A DNA stretch of 64,000 bases, from NCBI RefSeq assembly GCF_016086655.4, contig NC_052134.2, positions 38,377,971-38,441,970 on the forward strand, read 5' to 3'. Made by a program: the position numbers and the translations under genes. Under the pieces are notes generated by a model, which worked only from the letters and a program-made list of their open reading frames with translations, was not told the origin of the DNA and ran no database searches. Below, piece by piece: positions 38,224 through 50,572 of this stretch (within the stretch, counting starts at the first letter, position 1; every line of letters begins with the position of its first letter). The DNA comes from Lepeophtheirus salmonis. Taxonomy: Eukaryota; Arthropoda; Copepoda; Siphonostomatoida; Caligidae.

Positions 38224-40685
38224 TAAGTTAGTAATGCATTCAAATACCATATTTTTTATCTTGACTTTTATTTTAATATTAATTGCCTGAAATAATAGAT
38301 ATAAATCAAACAAAATTAGCTTTGGCAGTCATTTTGCAAAAGCCTTCATTTTTAAAAATGATTTTAAACTTACTAGGTAACTTATAATTAATTCTAACTT
38401 TTTGTTTAAAGAGAAAATCTGTTATTATCAACGATTATGGTATTTATCAACAATAAAATGAAAATTGATAAATACCATAAACATAAAACAAAAATTACCT
38501 TTACCTTTAAAATGCTGTTAAGGCTTTTGGTTTTTCCATAGCTCGCGATTTGGAATGATCAAGTTGGTTCTGAACACAATTCCTTTTGATTTAAGCATTG
38601 TCAGTATAATAAAAGTACTTGAGTGAGGTCCCCACTACTATTTTGGACGTTAAGAGTAATCTAGATTCTCCTCAGTATTTGACAGAGTAGAGAGTGTTTT
38701 TGTCGACTCCTATCCCGCAAGCAATTTTCTTCTTTTTGTCACCGGACAAAATCCAGCTTTGTCGTATCAGAACGTATAGAAATCCTATGATATATTTGGC
38801 TTTAAGAAGGATAGAAAAAAACAACTGAACATGAATTTTGAGTTTACTAAGGCAGTTGCCAAACGGATTTATTAAAATGAATCAGAAATAGATCGAAAAG
38901 GTTGGTAGAAAATTTCATTCAAAGAATTGCCTAACTCATTTGGTACAGTAAGTGGGAAAAACCATTAAATATTGTACGTAAAAAATACTCAAAAACATGA
39001 CATGCACTAGAAAAAATTAATTTTTTACTTGTAATCATTGTATCAAATCCTGTAAAACTAACTCAGGTATTAATTTTTAGATGACTTGTATTATCAACAA
39101 ATATAGAAAGTAATTGTATAATCATTTGACTTCAGGTTTTTTTATATTCTTGCTGAAGTTGCGTTGAAAAGTTATTATCTCTAATGACATCTTATCATGT
39201 ATTGTTGACCTATTGCCACGTATAAATTACAGAAAAATATTTTCCTTGTTGTTCAGTAATGTACAAAGCCATTTGATTCCTATAATCATATCTTTAAATA
39301 CGTATTCGAATATATATTTTAAATATTTAAATTTAAGAGGAAGGAGTGTATGAAGACCCATTTGCTACCATACTTTCTGAGACATGCGCTAAAAAAATGG
39401 AGACCCTGAAGTAAGAGTAATGGAATTAAGATACCTAGGTTTTTAATGGGTTAACAAGACACTTATGATGATAACTGAATCACGAAACTCTCATTATATG
39501 ATTGGAGAATCTTTAAGACATTTTTTTAAACTTTCATGCATACACATTTATCGACTCATTGTGCATTATTATTTTTGTTTTTTGTATGCATGAAATTCAC
39601 AAAAATTTTCAATGCATTCCAAAGTAAAAATAAAATATATTTATAAATATTAATTATGAGACGGTCCTACCCAGTTTTGGAGATTTTGAGTGTGTGTGTT
39701 TTTTTTACCACTTCTGGGCTCATGCAAGGTGTTCTACCTATGTCTGTAATTAACATACCATGGATAAAATACCTATTTTATCATTGAAATTATTGAAGAT
39801 TTAGCCCAGTTCTAAATAAATTCCATCTCTCCAGTACTCATTTAAAAATTTACACAGACACAAAATGTCTAAAAGGAACATTGCAAATTGACTCATTAAA
39901 ACAACAATTAAAGTGTGTTGCAGATTTTATGTTCAAGCACAAACACTTATTACATCTTATTTGTTCGTTGAATGAGTCATACCAAAATAAGTATAAAGAA
40001 TATTCTTTTATTGGCAATAAAAGGCCTCAAGTGCTCTTCACAAAAGAATATCCAAAACATGATTGCCTCCTTGTTGAAGAATGTATACTTTGATAATATG
40101 TAATAATAAAAACAATTCAATTTATTACGAATGGATCACGACATCCAGAAATAACATGACGTATAAAAGATGAATATGCTTTGAGAGAAAAACATAATAT
40201 ATTTATATAGGTATTATATCTATAATTATTTCAAAAGGAATACTAACCCACCTTCCTTTTCTCCTCCATAACAACATAATATTATCAATATTAAAATCCA
40301 TTTTCCCAAAGATTCGAATCAATTAAAAAAACACATAATTTGCGATCATTTCAGTGATAACTAACTCGTGATTGAAAAGTAAGCAATGAAGAGATAGTTG
40401 AAACCATTTAGTCGCCGCAAGGGACTTTCAATTGAGGATTATTTTATGGAGTGGTGTAATCAAAATAATTATTTGTTTATATGCAAATTATAATCGCAAT
40501 AATAGTAAGGCGTTTAAAGGTTACAAAATCTTTTTTGAAAGTGCATATACTGCATACGTGCATAAAAAAATTATCACGTTTTAATAGTCAAATATCAATA
40601 AAAATTTGTGAACAAGAAATATCTATTAAAAAATTGATAAATATTCATTATTTCAATTAACTGATTTGTGTTAATGGTAGGTATA
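38224..40685. other. AT-rich stretch with a perfect hairpin, no supported gene
   Basis: Contains the 16-bp hairpin at 38435-38480. A 70-codon plus frame at 39881-40093 (starting MQIDSLKQQLKCV) has no recognisable domain. Confidence 0.5.
38435..38480. repeat. Perfect 16-bp hairpin, 14-nt loop
   Basis: TTATGGTATTTATCAA (38435-38450) and TTGATAAATACCATAA (38465-38480) are exact inverted copies. The arms have a mixed sequence rather than simple AT repeats, so chance is less likely than for the other small hairpins. It could be a foldback element core or an RNA stem. Confidence 0.9.
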
Positions 40686-41536
40686 CAGAGTGGCACATTA
40701 AAATTTGAACACTTAGAATTTGTAGTTTCAACAAGATATAGATTATCTATTAACAATAGATTATCAACAAATTTAATAACATAAATAGATGTGTGTTTGA
40801 GCTTTCTTAATCATTAATCTAGCCACCTTTTGTGAAAATGGTGGCTTCCAGGCAGCGTTGTGGAAGGCCTGGCACGAGCTACAGATGTAGTTCAGAGTCA
40901 TGGCGTCTAAGAACTGGGGGACGACAGTGGCTTTAGATATACTCCATGTTTGGACCAAAGACACTGCAGTTCTGTCCCGTAACATGGATCCAAAGAGGTG
41001 TAGTCGAAGGGATTGCAGTAGAGCTGTAGAGGGACCAAAAGTGTCAAAAAAGAGTTGAAAAGACTCATTCAAAGGAGTTTTGCAACGGAGGAGAAAGATT
41101 TATTTTATTGCTGGCGTCAAAAGGTTCTTTCTACCCCCCTTTTTTGATAGCTCTCTGGACATTCTGTTGTGAAACCTCGAAATCTCTTGCATGGTCCCTT
41201 ATGGACTAGAGAAAATTTGCCTGCGATGTTTTCTTTAACTTCTCTGGATCCAGTTTGGCTTTTTGACTGAGCCTGTTTTCTTTTCTAACGTTTCGGACTT
41301 GCTGACGGCATAGACGATGGTCCTGGAGACCCCAACTGCTTGGAGTGCAGAAATGGAAATTCCTCGATCATGTGTGATTTTCTCGACTTGTACATATGCT
41401 AAAGAGTTCAGCTTTTATTTTTTTTTTGTAATTTATTGCTTATGCTTTAATATATCGAAATATGAATTAATTTCAATCACTCAACCTTTATTAATTATTG
41501 AATAACTAAGTGTTCATATTTCAATGGACCACCCGG
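40686..41536 (-). mobile_element. Second mariner-type element, 851 bp, both ends present
   Basis: TA dinucleotides flank it (40684-40685, 41537-41538). The left end is CAGAGTGGCACATTAAAATT and the inverted right end is CCGGGTGGTCCATTGAAATA, both continuing TGAACACTTAG. Mariner elements are typically about 1.2-1.3 kb, so the central catalytic part has been deleted. The termini differ from the CAAAGTGGGGACCC family, so this is a separate lineage. Confidence 0.9.
40773..41390 (-). pseudogene. Broken mariner transposase in the 40.7-41.5 kb element
   Basis: Read on the minus strand from about 41385, one frame gives EKITHDRGISISALQAVGVS, RTIVYAV, LDPEKLKK and, after one stop, IRDHARDFEVSQQNVQRAIK. 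These look like the two helix-turn-helix motifs of a mariner paired-type DNA-binding domain. After the deletion the C-terminal part appears: YCNPFDYT (the xPDCNPLDYxxWG block with its aspartate retained), a one-base frame change, then LFGSMLRDRTAVS and, near the end, LDAMTLNYICSSCQAFHN, typical of the mariner C-terminus. The first two catalytic acids are lost, and a stop and a frameshift make it non-functional. Confidence 0.8.
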
Positions 41537-43024
41537 TATATATACATGAGGCTACCCCAAAGACCGAGGTGACTCAAATATTATAGTGTTTCCCATAGAT
41601 AGGTCTATCATTTCCAAGATGATAAATATATATTGAAAAACGTTGAGTGTTTATTTGTCTTTAAGATGAGTATCAGTGAGGATTGTGAAGGAAATGAGTT
41701 ATTATTATCTTTATTTATCATTTTAAATGTCATTTGGTCACACACACGTTATTTACTCATAATAATTATTTTTTGAATAGGTTGATAAGATAAATGTTAA
41801 TTATCGTCATTTAGGAAGAATTTTATGGTAAGGGAAGCTATAAGTAGCCTAGGTGGTACATTTACTGGCTGATTTCCTGACAACAGCCTCTTGACATTTC
41901 AAATTATTTATGTGTTTTTTTTTTGGGGGGGCGTATGAGCGAGCAAAAAAACAAAACATAAATATCCCGAAATCCAACCTTTATTTCATTTCAAACATTT
42001 CAGAAAATTAAAAAGATTTTCAAGGTCAAGGTCTTTCAAATTTTTCAAGGCTAGAATCCCAATAAAGACACCTAAAAAACCACTCTCTCTTTCTCTGGCT
42101 GTTAGTAATAATTAATTAATATCCATCACCTATGACCTCTATTAAGTACCCGTCTAATTTATGATTTTTGCAAAAAAAATATTCGTGGATATAATGTAAG
42201 GGTTCCATATAGAGTGAATTTTACTTAGACGGGTTTTGCATTTTGTAAACAGATCCAGACAAACATTTGGAGATGGCAAAGTATGTATTTTTAATTTAAT
42301 TTAAAACTTGTTTTATTTAATAGATTTCCTTGTGTCTGGCGAATTAATTCCATTTAGGGAATGAATAATTCAAATGCAAAAAAAAAAAATATATATATTT
42401 TTTGATTTAAATGCCTTTTTAGCCATAATTTTACAACAAAGAGAGAAATGATTTATATATGAACGGTGCTAGCAATTCACTTGAGACTATTACAACAACA
42501 ACAGCCATAGCACCACTGCGATACCACCAACAATTAGTGTTACATAAATCAAGTTATTATTATCAGTCAAATTAGTGGACTTAAATACTTACTTGGGTTT
42601 ACTTATATAAGTATGTACATATGATCATGTTTGTTAATACATTTTATGCATACTTATATACATATTAGTCATAGGCTGTATCCCCTTGACTACTTTATTT
42701 ACAATACCTATGTACATAAAAATAAAGGGTCAATCAAGGGCACTGCATTCAATCATATTTAATCTTCATTTTTTGCAAACTTTTTTTTATAATAAAATAC
42801 TGAGATGTATATAGGTATATATATACATATGTATTTAGATCTAGAGGCAAAAATGCAATTTGTCATCATGCGTACTGTGTATGCAAAAAGTACCGGCCGA
42901 AATATTGGCAAGTGTAGTATATGTATAGATCTAATTTTATATTTACCCATAATGCCTATTAATACACAATTAACAGTATTTGATATTTAATTTTTAATTC
43001 TGGTTATTGTTACATTACACGATA
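41537..43024. other. AT-rich stretch without gene
   Basis: Nothing recognised. A T run followed by eight Gs occurs near 41917-41932. Overlapping frames on both strands at 42759-42990 are chance. Confidence 0.5.
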
Positions 43025-43651
43025 ATGTGAGTAGCCCAAACTTGGAATAACATGGCTGAGTTACGAAAAACATGATTTTTAGGGAATCCTGAAAAGACAA
43101 CTAAAAACAAATTTTTGATATACATAAATACTATATTTAGCTATATGTTTAATGAATATGTCCTTTTTTTCAAGCAATAACAGTCTCGACACGGCGTCGA
43201 CCAGATTAGCAGCTCTTGACGATAAATGCCTTGTCCATGGCGTACTGCGCTGTCATGATGGGAGCTCGGAGTAAATACTAATTTGAATGAGAAGTACGGC
43301 AGACATTCTTCTCTAAGACCCCTCAAACTGCAAATTTCAGGGCTGAAGGAGGTCCACATGGAGGCAGTTCAGAAGTCAGCCATATTCTTACTGCAGAAGT
43401 TATCATATATTCTTGCCCGTATGGGGCTGTAATTGACTTCTTGATGTTCTTGGTAGTCTGAATGGAGATGCCAACGATCACCTTTTTTGTTTCTATTCCA
43501 ATATTTATATATTTTAGGACATGGGATAAAACCAAATCTTATTTATATTGGTTTCAGCGGTCGTTTGGTTTTGTAATGAAACCTTTTATTTAAAAATAAC
43601 AGTAATATAATCATAATTAAGTGCTACTCCACGTTTTGGATCCTACCTGTG
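43025..43651 (-). mobile_element. Deleted mariner-family element, copy 5 (inverted)
   Basis: The plus-strand left part reads GTAGCCCAAACTTGG, then GAGTTACGAAAAACATG, the family's right terminus in reverse. The far end, on the minus strand after TA (43653-43652), starts CACAGGTAGGATCCAAAACG, followed by GGTTTCATTACAAAACCAAACG as in copies 1 and 4. Inside on the minus strand are the shared blocks ADF/TSELPPCGPPSALKFAV, derived from the WPPSSPDLNPLxFAV region, and GVLEKNVCRTS-like coding DNA. All frames are broken. Length is about 627 bp. Confidence 0.85.
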
Positions 43652-44615
43652 TATATGCAGATAAAAAGTATACATTAATTGTATTGTATTATTATTGAAA
43701 AATGATTTAGTTTCATGATATGAAAAAATGACAAATTTTAAAGCAAAGGCAATATTAAAAAATCGTGAATACTTGGATTTTTTAAGTGTGGGAGGATAAA
43801 ATAGTACAAGTTTCAACTAGGATACAATAAATTGTAGACGAATTTTATAGTATTGATTCATAACAGTCTGAAAAAGGCACGTATTTTCACATCTATAATT
43901 CGTAGACAATTATTTAAACAATAATTAATTGATGAAATAGTTACACAACCTATTCTTAGCAAATATAATCATTCAAAGGTTAAGATTCTCACACTATGTG
44001 TGCAATACAAAATAATAATAAATATATGTATGTACATAGATGATTGAGGCTGACTGTTTTATTATTAGTATTTTATTTTATTATATTTTTTTTCTTCTCT
44101 CCTCTCCTTTAGTGAATGGCAGTAGACATTTCTATAATTGAGATTTTTAAGGTGTGACGCGAATAATGGAAGATATATTATAGATATATACTGTTATGTA
44201 CTTGTATTGTTTATGATCATTGCTTAGGTAACAAGGGGAAATATGGGTACAATGTTTTACAATTATATACGTAAGACATTGACTATTCAATATTCATACT
44301 TCTCATCAGCTGTCTTATAATACCTGACATAATATTATACTTATTTATTTATTAACATGTCCATTGAGACACACAAATATCGTCTTAATATGTACTTTGA
44401 GCGACTTCCCTTGTTTAATAATTTATATACCATAGTTTATAGAATATAATGAATAATTAACCTAATAATGAAGTATCATTTAGTATAGTTGTTGTTGGAT
44501 GAACGGTCCGAGTAGACTCATCCCGATTTGCCACCAAAATAAGCTAAAGTAATCATACTTGTTGGTGGTAGAATGGACAGAGTATGACTCCTTTATTCTA
44601 AGTACACTAGAAGTA
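43652..44615. other. AT-rich stretch without gene
   Basis: Nothing recognised. Confidence 0.5.
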
Positions 44616-44700
44616 CAGCTAATCTCGCTTTCCGGGAACAAGAATAATCCCCGTTGTACGCGGACTTTTTAGGTACTAAAACCCAAAAATGGGAGAAATT
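44616..44700 (+). mobile_element. Possible pogo-like terminus
   Basis: After a TA (44614-44615) the sequence reads CAGCTAATCTCGCTTTCCGG, then GAACAAGAATAATCCCCG and TACGCGGACTTTTTAG. This is the general shape of Tigger/pogo ends (CAG..CTCGCTTT..GTTCCCG). It lies about 110 bp before the dispersed repeat at 44.7 kb, the same neighbourhood as the pogo-like end near 4.06 kb. No partner terminus found. Confidence 0.35.
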
Positions 44701-44722
44701 ATTTTTTAAAGTCCACATTTAT

Positions 44723-44910
44723 TATTTTTTATAAATGCTCCTTTAATTGGTTAGATGGAGCTGAACTGATTAATTGTAAGAAAAAAATATATTTTTACAT
44801 TTAGTCCATCTAATCTATGAATCTTGAGAGAAGTCCATATAAATGAAGTATATTTCTTTTTCTTGGAATGACCAAGGTGCAAACCTACGAACATTAAGTT
44901 CAAGAGAACA
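44723..44910 (+). repeat. Dispersed repeat with internal palindrome, copy A
   Basis: This segment aligns with the reverse complement of 58070-58260. Shared blocks in order are TTTAATTGGTYAGATGGAGY, CTGATTA, TCCATCTRAYCTAKGAAT, AAGTCCATATAMATKAAGTA and RTTRAGTTCAAGA. Within it GGTTAGATGGAG (44749-44760) pairs imperfectly with TCCATCTAATC (44805-44815). A shorter match exists at 3961-3992. No coding potential is visible. It may be internal sequence of a pogo-like or other non-autonomous element. Confidence 0.75.
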
Positions 44911-47900
44911 AACTCATCAGTAACTACAAAAGTTTTTGTTTACCTTAATCAGAGTGTAAAATAGTGTTAAAAAATTATCATAGCTCGATAATAAATGAGC
45001 TCGTCAACGACTCTAAATGAACTTTTGACATGATATGATATCATTGAGATTTTTTACAACTAATTTTTTTGAAGGATATCACGAGATCATTTAATAAGTT
45101 ATATTTACTTTAATGTATCTATTATGGAAAAATCTTGGAATATGAATGATTTGATAGGTAGGACACGTAAATCATTTATTTCCTTTTCCCATGATTTAGT
45201 GACATTATTTTACAGATAACATATATTCATTTTAACGTAATTTTACAGAATAAATAACATGGGAATTGTATTTTACCAGCTGAATGAATTTGACTATATA
45301 TAGGTATATATCTATTAATCGTAGTGATGTGAAGGTATAGATATGAGTCAACATTTTTAACTATCTACTAGGTAATAACAAGTTATTTTTTTATAGAGTC
45401 CACAGAACCTTTCTTCCTGCTGGAATGATTTTTTAATCGTTCTTTTTCATGATACATCTCTTTTTATAAGGGAGCGGGTTGTTGGGTGGTCTTTTTGGGG
45501 GATGACCACATATAAGAGGGGAATATAAAATAGGAATTTTCTCATTTCCTTGTAATTTGAGTTACTTTTATTTTTTTGTGAGATAAATGTGGAAAAATAT
45601 GGTTTTTTGAAAGTAACATAAACAAATGTACCTTAACAAACCAATATTCTACATAAGATGTAAATTTTTGTATACATTGGTATATTGATCTAGAACAATT
45701 GCCTTTTGTAAAATGTTATATCGATATGTGTGGTAATGGTGATTGAGCAATATGGTTTCGAGGACGCACGGTGTATGACGCATAGTGGAGAGTTCAAGAA
45801 ATACTTTTTTTTAAAGAATTATATATGTATATTCAATGATGAAGTGTAATTTAGATATTTATATTGTGTATGCATTGAATGTATGACAATGGTTGTCTAC
45901 ATATTTGACACAAATGTAGGGAGAGAAATAGCGAATAATGTGTATTATTATTATTCAGACATTACTTGATGTTCGAACAATGTAAACACATTTTCATTGT
46001 ACATATATAAGCATCATTGACAAATAGATTTGCCATGTATAAAAACCTACACACAATGTTATTACAGAGTAGTTTTGTCACGATATTTAATATCTTCATA
46101 AACGTCTATGATACCCAAATTATCATTGGTGTTTAGGTATTTAGCAATACTTTTTTTTTGTGTATAGGTTGGTTACTAAGCCAAAAAATTAATTACTTTT
46201 ATGCTAAGAAAATACAATTGTCCTTATTGTGTTTATTAAAAAGGACAGTTTTGTTTCTTGAAGGGGGAAAGGGGATCCGAAATTTGGGACTTTAGTCATC
46301 AGTGGCTCAATATTTAATAGTGACACTTAGCTAGTACTCATTCAAATAAAAATTTAGTATAGCGTTTTGATTGTGTCAGTCCCCATATACTACTATGAGT
46401 ATCCCATTGATATGTAAAGTAACACTAATACAGAATGGCTTACAAGTAATGTTATTTTTAATTAAGTCTAACTAATTAATGCATATATATGAAATTCATT
46501 GGGAAACGAATTGGCTGTCTTGGATACATGCATTATTTCCTCCTTTCCCAATCCAAGAATTTGGACCCACACACATATGTTGTAGTCATTTTGAGTTAAT
46601 TCTAGTATGTGGTTCGTGTTCCTCCCCCCCTCCTGTACAGCATTTAAGTATATCCCTATTTTGAGTACTTGTTGAAAAATACCCTCATTTTAAAAATCCT
46701 GCCGATCTAAAAGGAGGCCGAGAGGGGGAAGTATCACTAAGTACTCTTTAAATGTAATTAAATTTTAGGAGAAGTGGCCCACATATATGAAACATCTGGC
46801 ACTTGATTCAAAAGAGACACTGCCTTGGTATATAAAAATGTAAAGGAGGCCATTTGGAATGACAATTTTTCCAATCAAAAAGTACTAAATCATCCCTTAA
46901 AAACATTTCTCTATATAATTCACGTATATTATGAAGTATAGATACATTTGCTATTTATCTGTCAAATTATGAGTATTTATTATTTTAGGAAAAGGGCAGA
47001 AATCAGTCAACAAAATACAGAGTCCCGTGACTATGAAGAAGTGTTGGAGAGAGAAAGAGTGGTTCCACCTCTTTTCTCACGTAATGCTTTTGTCATATTT
47101 CAAATATTTTGCAATCAAAATGGTGAAAAAGTCAAAATTTGTCATCTCTTTTTATTTGAACAAATTTTTCTTGAAAAAAATAATAATTAAATAAAAAAAG
47201 TCACCTCATAAATTTAAAAATATATATATATAGGTAATTTTTGTGCTCTTGCAAAGAACAAACTTAGTGTGCACGTAGATTTAATTGAAAAAATATAATA
47301 TTTGCTTCCCCCTGTACACATACAATACGAGACACTGTCTTTATCCAATGCAATCAAATAAACTTGGAGCCTACCTGCCTGGAAATTGGGGTTATGACAT
47401 TTGATGGTTATTATTTTTATTATTTTATTGTTGTTGTAGATCTTACACAATATAAATAATGAGTCATCATCTATCAATTTTGTAAAAGGTTAAGAACATG
47501 ATACTCATTAAATGAAAGGAATAGATCAAATCCCTTTATCAGTTCCTACAAATAACGAGGGGTTCAGGTCTAAATAGATAGATATATTTTTACATCTAGT
47601 AGTCTGGTCACGGTATTATTATTTTCATACCAGTTAGGATAACAAAATTAGAATTTGAGGAGTTATGACATTGATAGGGCAATGGATCTGCAAATACTGG
47701 TTCCGGTGTCAGTTTAGTCCAATAATGTTTGAAATGCGTTATACCCTGGTGCCATTTTATCGCCGGTATACCGAACAGCACTAATACCTGGTATCAATCC
47801 AATACTTGCCTTGTTGGATATTGCGATTATTTGTTAATATATCTTAAATGTCCAGGACTTTAAAATAATAAAAGTAATAACCTTAGTGCAACTTTTTGGT

Positions 47901-48410
47901 TGAGGATACTTTTTCCTTCCCTTATTTATCGTGAGGGTTTGTTTATTTGAGTTGGACACTTTATACATCTTGTTTGAATTTTGCATTTTTGTATAATTAT
48001 TAATTGATATTGGCACAGTAAAGCGAAATAAACAAGATAGTTCCATTGGGTGACTTATAATAGTCCTACAGAGTGACCATATTCTAACATCTAAAAAAAA
48101 GAACACGTTTGACATATGAAAAGTTTCGAAAATTTAAGAATGAAGTATTATTAAATTTATTTTTATTTTTTGAAATATATTTTTAGAACTTATTTTTTAT
48201 TAACATTTTTTTTAAATTATATTTTTTTGCATTTGATACTCAAAAACCACGTAATACCACTTGATAAAAATTGTTTCTGGACACTCCAAACAAAATATAA
48301 AAAGAGAACAAGTAGATCCCATTTTATAGCCAAACAAACAGGTTTAAAATTAAAATTTGGAAAACCATGCCTCAACTCTGCCAATTTTACCTGACATGCA
48401 TTAAATACCT
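44911..48410. other. AT-rich stretch without supported gene
   Basis: A 7-C run lies near 46625. Small frames at 46479-46664, 46948-47190, 47214-47477, 47834-48115 and 48170-48394 show no domains. A weak GGTACC/CCGGTA-like word cluster occurs at about 47690-47800. Confidence 0.5.
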
Positions 48411-48603
48411 AAGAATATTTTTACATTTAAAATGAATATTTTTACGTTTAAAATTTAAGAATATTTTTACGTTTAAAATTTAAGAATATTTTTACGTTTA
48501 AAATTTAAGAATATTTAAAAATTTAAGAATATTTTTAAAATTTAAAATTTAAGAATATTTTTACGTTTAAAATTTAGGAATATTTTTATGTTTAAAATTT
48601 AAG
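48411..48603 (+). repeat. 25-bp tandem repeat array, about 7-8 units
   Basis: The unit is AAGAATATTTTTACGTTTAA plus AATTT. The central copies are identical; outer copies vary (ACATTT for ACGTTT, a shortened unit near 48510-48535, and ATGTTT in the last). The array ends exactly where the adjacent inverted-repeat element begins, and its last unit supplies the TTTAAGAA of that element's end. Confidence 0.95.
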
Positions 48604-48778
48604 AAATTTTGTGACCACAAATGTTATTTGTTTTTTGAAGGAAATTGACACACTTATTGATTGAAGTACATAGAACATATCTTATAAATTTGTATTGATT
48701 GTTTTTTTAATTTCCTTATCGATGTAATTTCCTCCCATAAACAAACAATATTTGTGGTCATAAAACTTCTTTATATTT
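48598..48778. mobile_element. MITE-like inverted-repeat element abutting the tandem array
   Basis: The left arm, from about 48598, reads AAGAAATTTTGTGACCACAA and continues ATGTTATTTGTTT, then GGAAATT. The right arm, inverted from about 48778, reads AAGAAGTTTTATGACCACAA, then ATATTGTTTGTTT and GGAAATT. The arms match over roughly 50 bp with few differences, and about 75 bp separate them. There is no coding content. Family unknown; no clear target duplication beyond possible TA/TTA. Confidence 0.75.
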
Positions 48779-50572
48779 TTAAAGAAAATTTATTTAAGTT
48801 TTAAGTTCTAGGTAATATATAATTCAAACTCAATAGTGTTGCAGTCAAGACAATCTTATACAAGAACAAGATAATACCAAGTCTTAGGAATGCTGACACA
48901 ATCACATTAAAGGATTGGGACGAGAAAAAAAATAAGGCCTGAAGGGATTGAGACAAATATATATTTTTTGTTCTTAATTATGACAACGTGTCCAAGACTT
49001 TAAAAGTTATAAAACCAAAAACTTCAAATAATAGACCAAAATAAATGTAGAAGACTAAAGCACTAAAATTAGTATATAAAATTGTACGTTGTACTATAAT
49101 AAAATCAGGTTACAAAAGTTTTGATAAAGAAAGAAGATCAATAATGTATGTTTCATTTTATAAAACATGGACTATATTTTCTAATTAAAGACTTTTTCTT
49201 TAAAAAGTAGTATCAAATTGAACGTATTAAATAATTTTAGCTATATATATAATGACAAGATTTTTACGCACCCATGCAATTGCACCTTAATTCAGTTTAT
49301 TTATTTTTCATTTTTCGGAAAATTAAATGTTTCAATTTTTTTTCCAAAAACCAAGCTTCCCCCCCTAAAAAAAAATTATATAATCCTTTGGACGTCCCTG
49401 TATAGCCTTAAGAAATGAATACACATATGTAGACCTGATTGTATGTACGTGGATAGAATTGATTGAGAGTAATAAAGTTCGTAATTTATGTAAGTAGTGG
49501 AGTCTAATCATGCAAAGGCCATCATCATGCACCTGACCAGAGTTATTTTTCTCTTCTAAATATTAAATATACAAGTAGAGAATACTCTCACTAACTATTA
49601 CTTGATTTAGAGAAGAACATGTACGCCTTGTACAAAATATTTATTTTAGTTTATTTCATTCTCTGACTAGTTTTGACGGTTTTTAATTTACAATGAGTAT
49701 GTATATTTTTTTAACATTAAGGTTGACCTTATGGACGTCGTTGTGAGCATTATGTCTTTATAGGAACTGATTTCATGGCCATATACAATATATTTCTATT
49801 GTTATATTTTCATCTTTGTCAAAAAGTTGACAACCATTTTTTTTAAATGCAAAAAAATACTGACCTTTTGTAGTACCCATTGGTTTTTAATTATAGACTG
49901 CAGAAAAATGTATGAGGAAATGGCTTTATATAAGAAAATATTTTTTTTAACGCATTGTATGGACTACAAATTACCCAAATCTAATCCTTGCAATAAAAGA
50001 ATATTAAATTGATATATTTTATTTTTTGAAAGGCCAATATAATTCTCATAAATCAAGTAGAAGTTATTATTCTTGGGTATCTCAACTCAACCCACAAATT
50101 TGATTACAAAGTCTAAATAAAGTTGACCCAAATATAAGGTAAAAAAAAAATCGGAATTTTCAACTTTTCTTGATTTTTGTTTAAGATTACTTTTATGTGT
50201 ATGAACTAAATATGTAATTGTCTACAAGTTGAAACTTGTACAAACATATTTTAAAAGTACCCATTTGTACGACTTATGATCTTTCTTTAATTACATTAGT
50301 TATTTTAGTTAGGAAGTATTGTTTGATGCTCTCATTTCAGTTGGATCTAATAAAATAACTTATTTATTATAAATAAAATGGAGAAAGGGAATTACGTGGA
50401 TTATGGGAATTTTATGATAAAATTGAAAGGTTTTAAAGAATTATTTTTTAATTGTTCCAAAATGTACGTTTTCCAATCATTTAATATACATTATTAAATA
50501 TAAATTTAACACCATGAAGATTCAGCAACACAGGAGAGGAAGGAATAGGACTCAACACAACCCAAAAAGTGA
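48779..50572. other. AT-rich stretch without gene
   Basis: Nothing recognised until the mariner relic that follows. Confidence 0.5.

Noticed and set aside
46600..46740. GC-richer patch with C run as a promoter or CpG island
   Set aside because: Too short, few CpGs, no adjoining gene.
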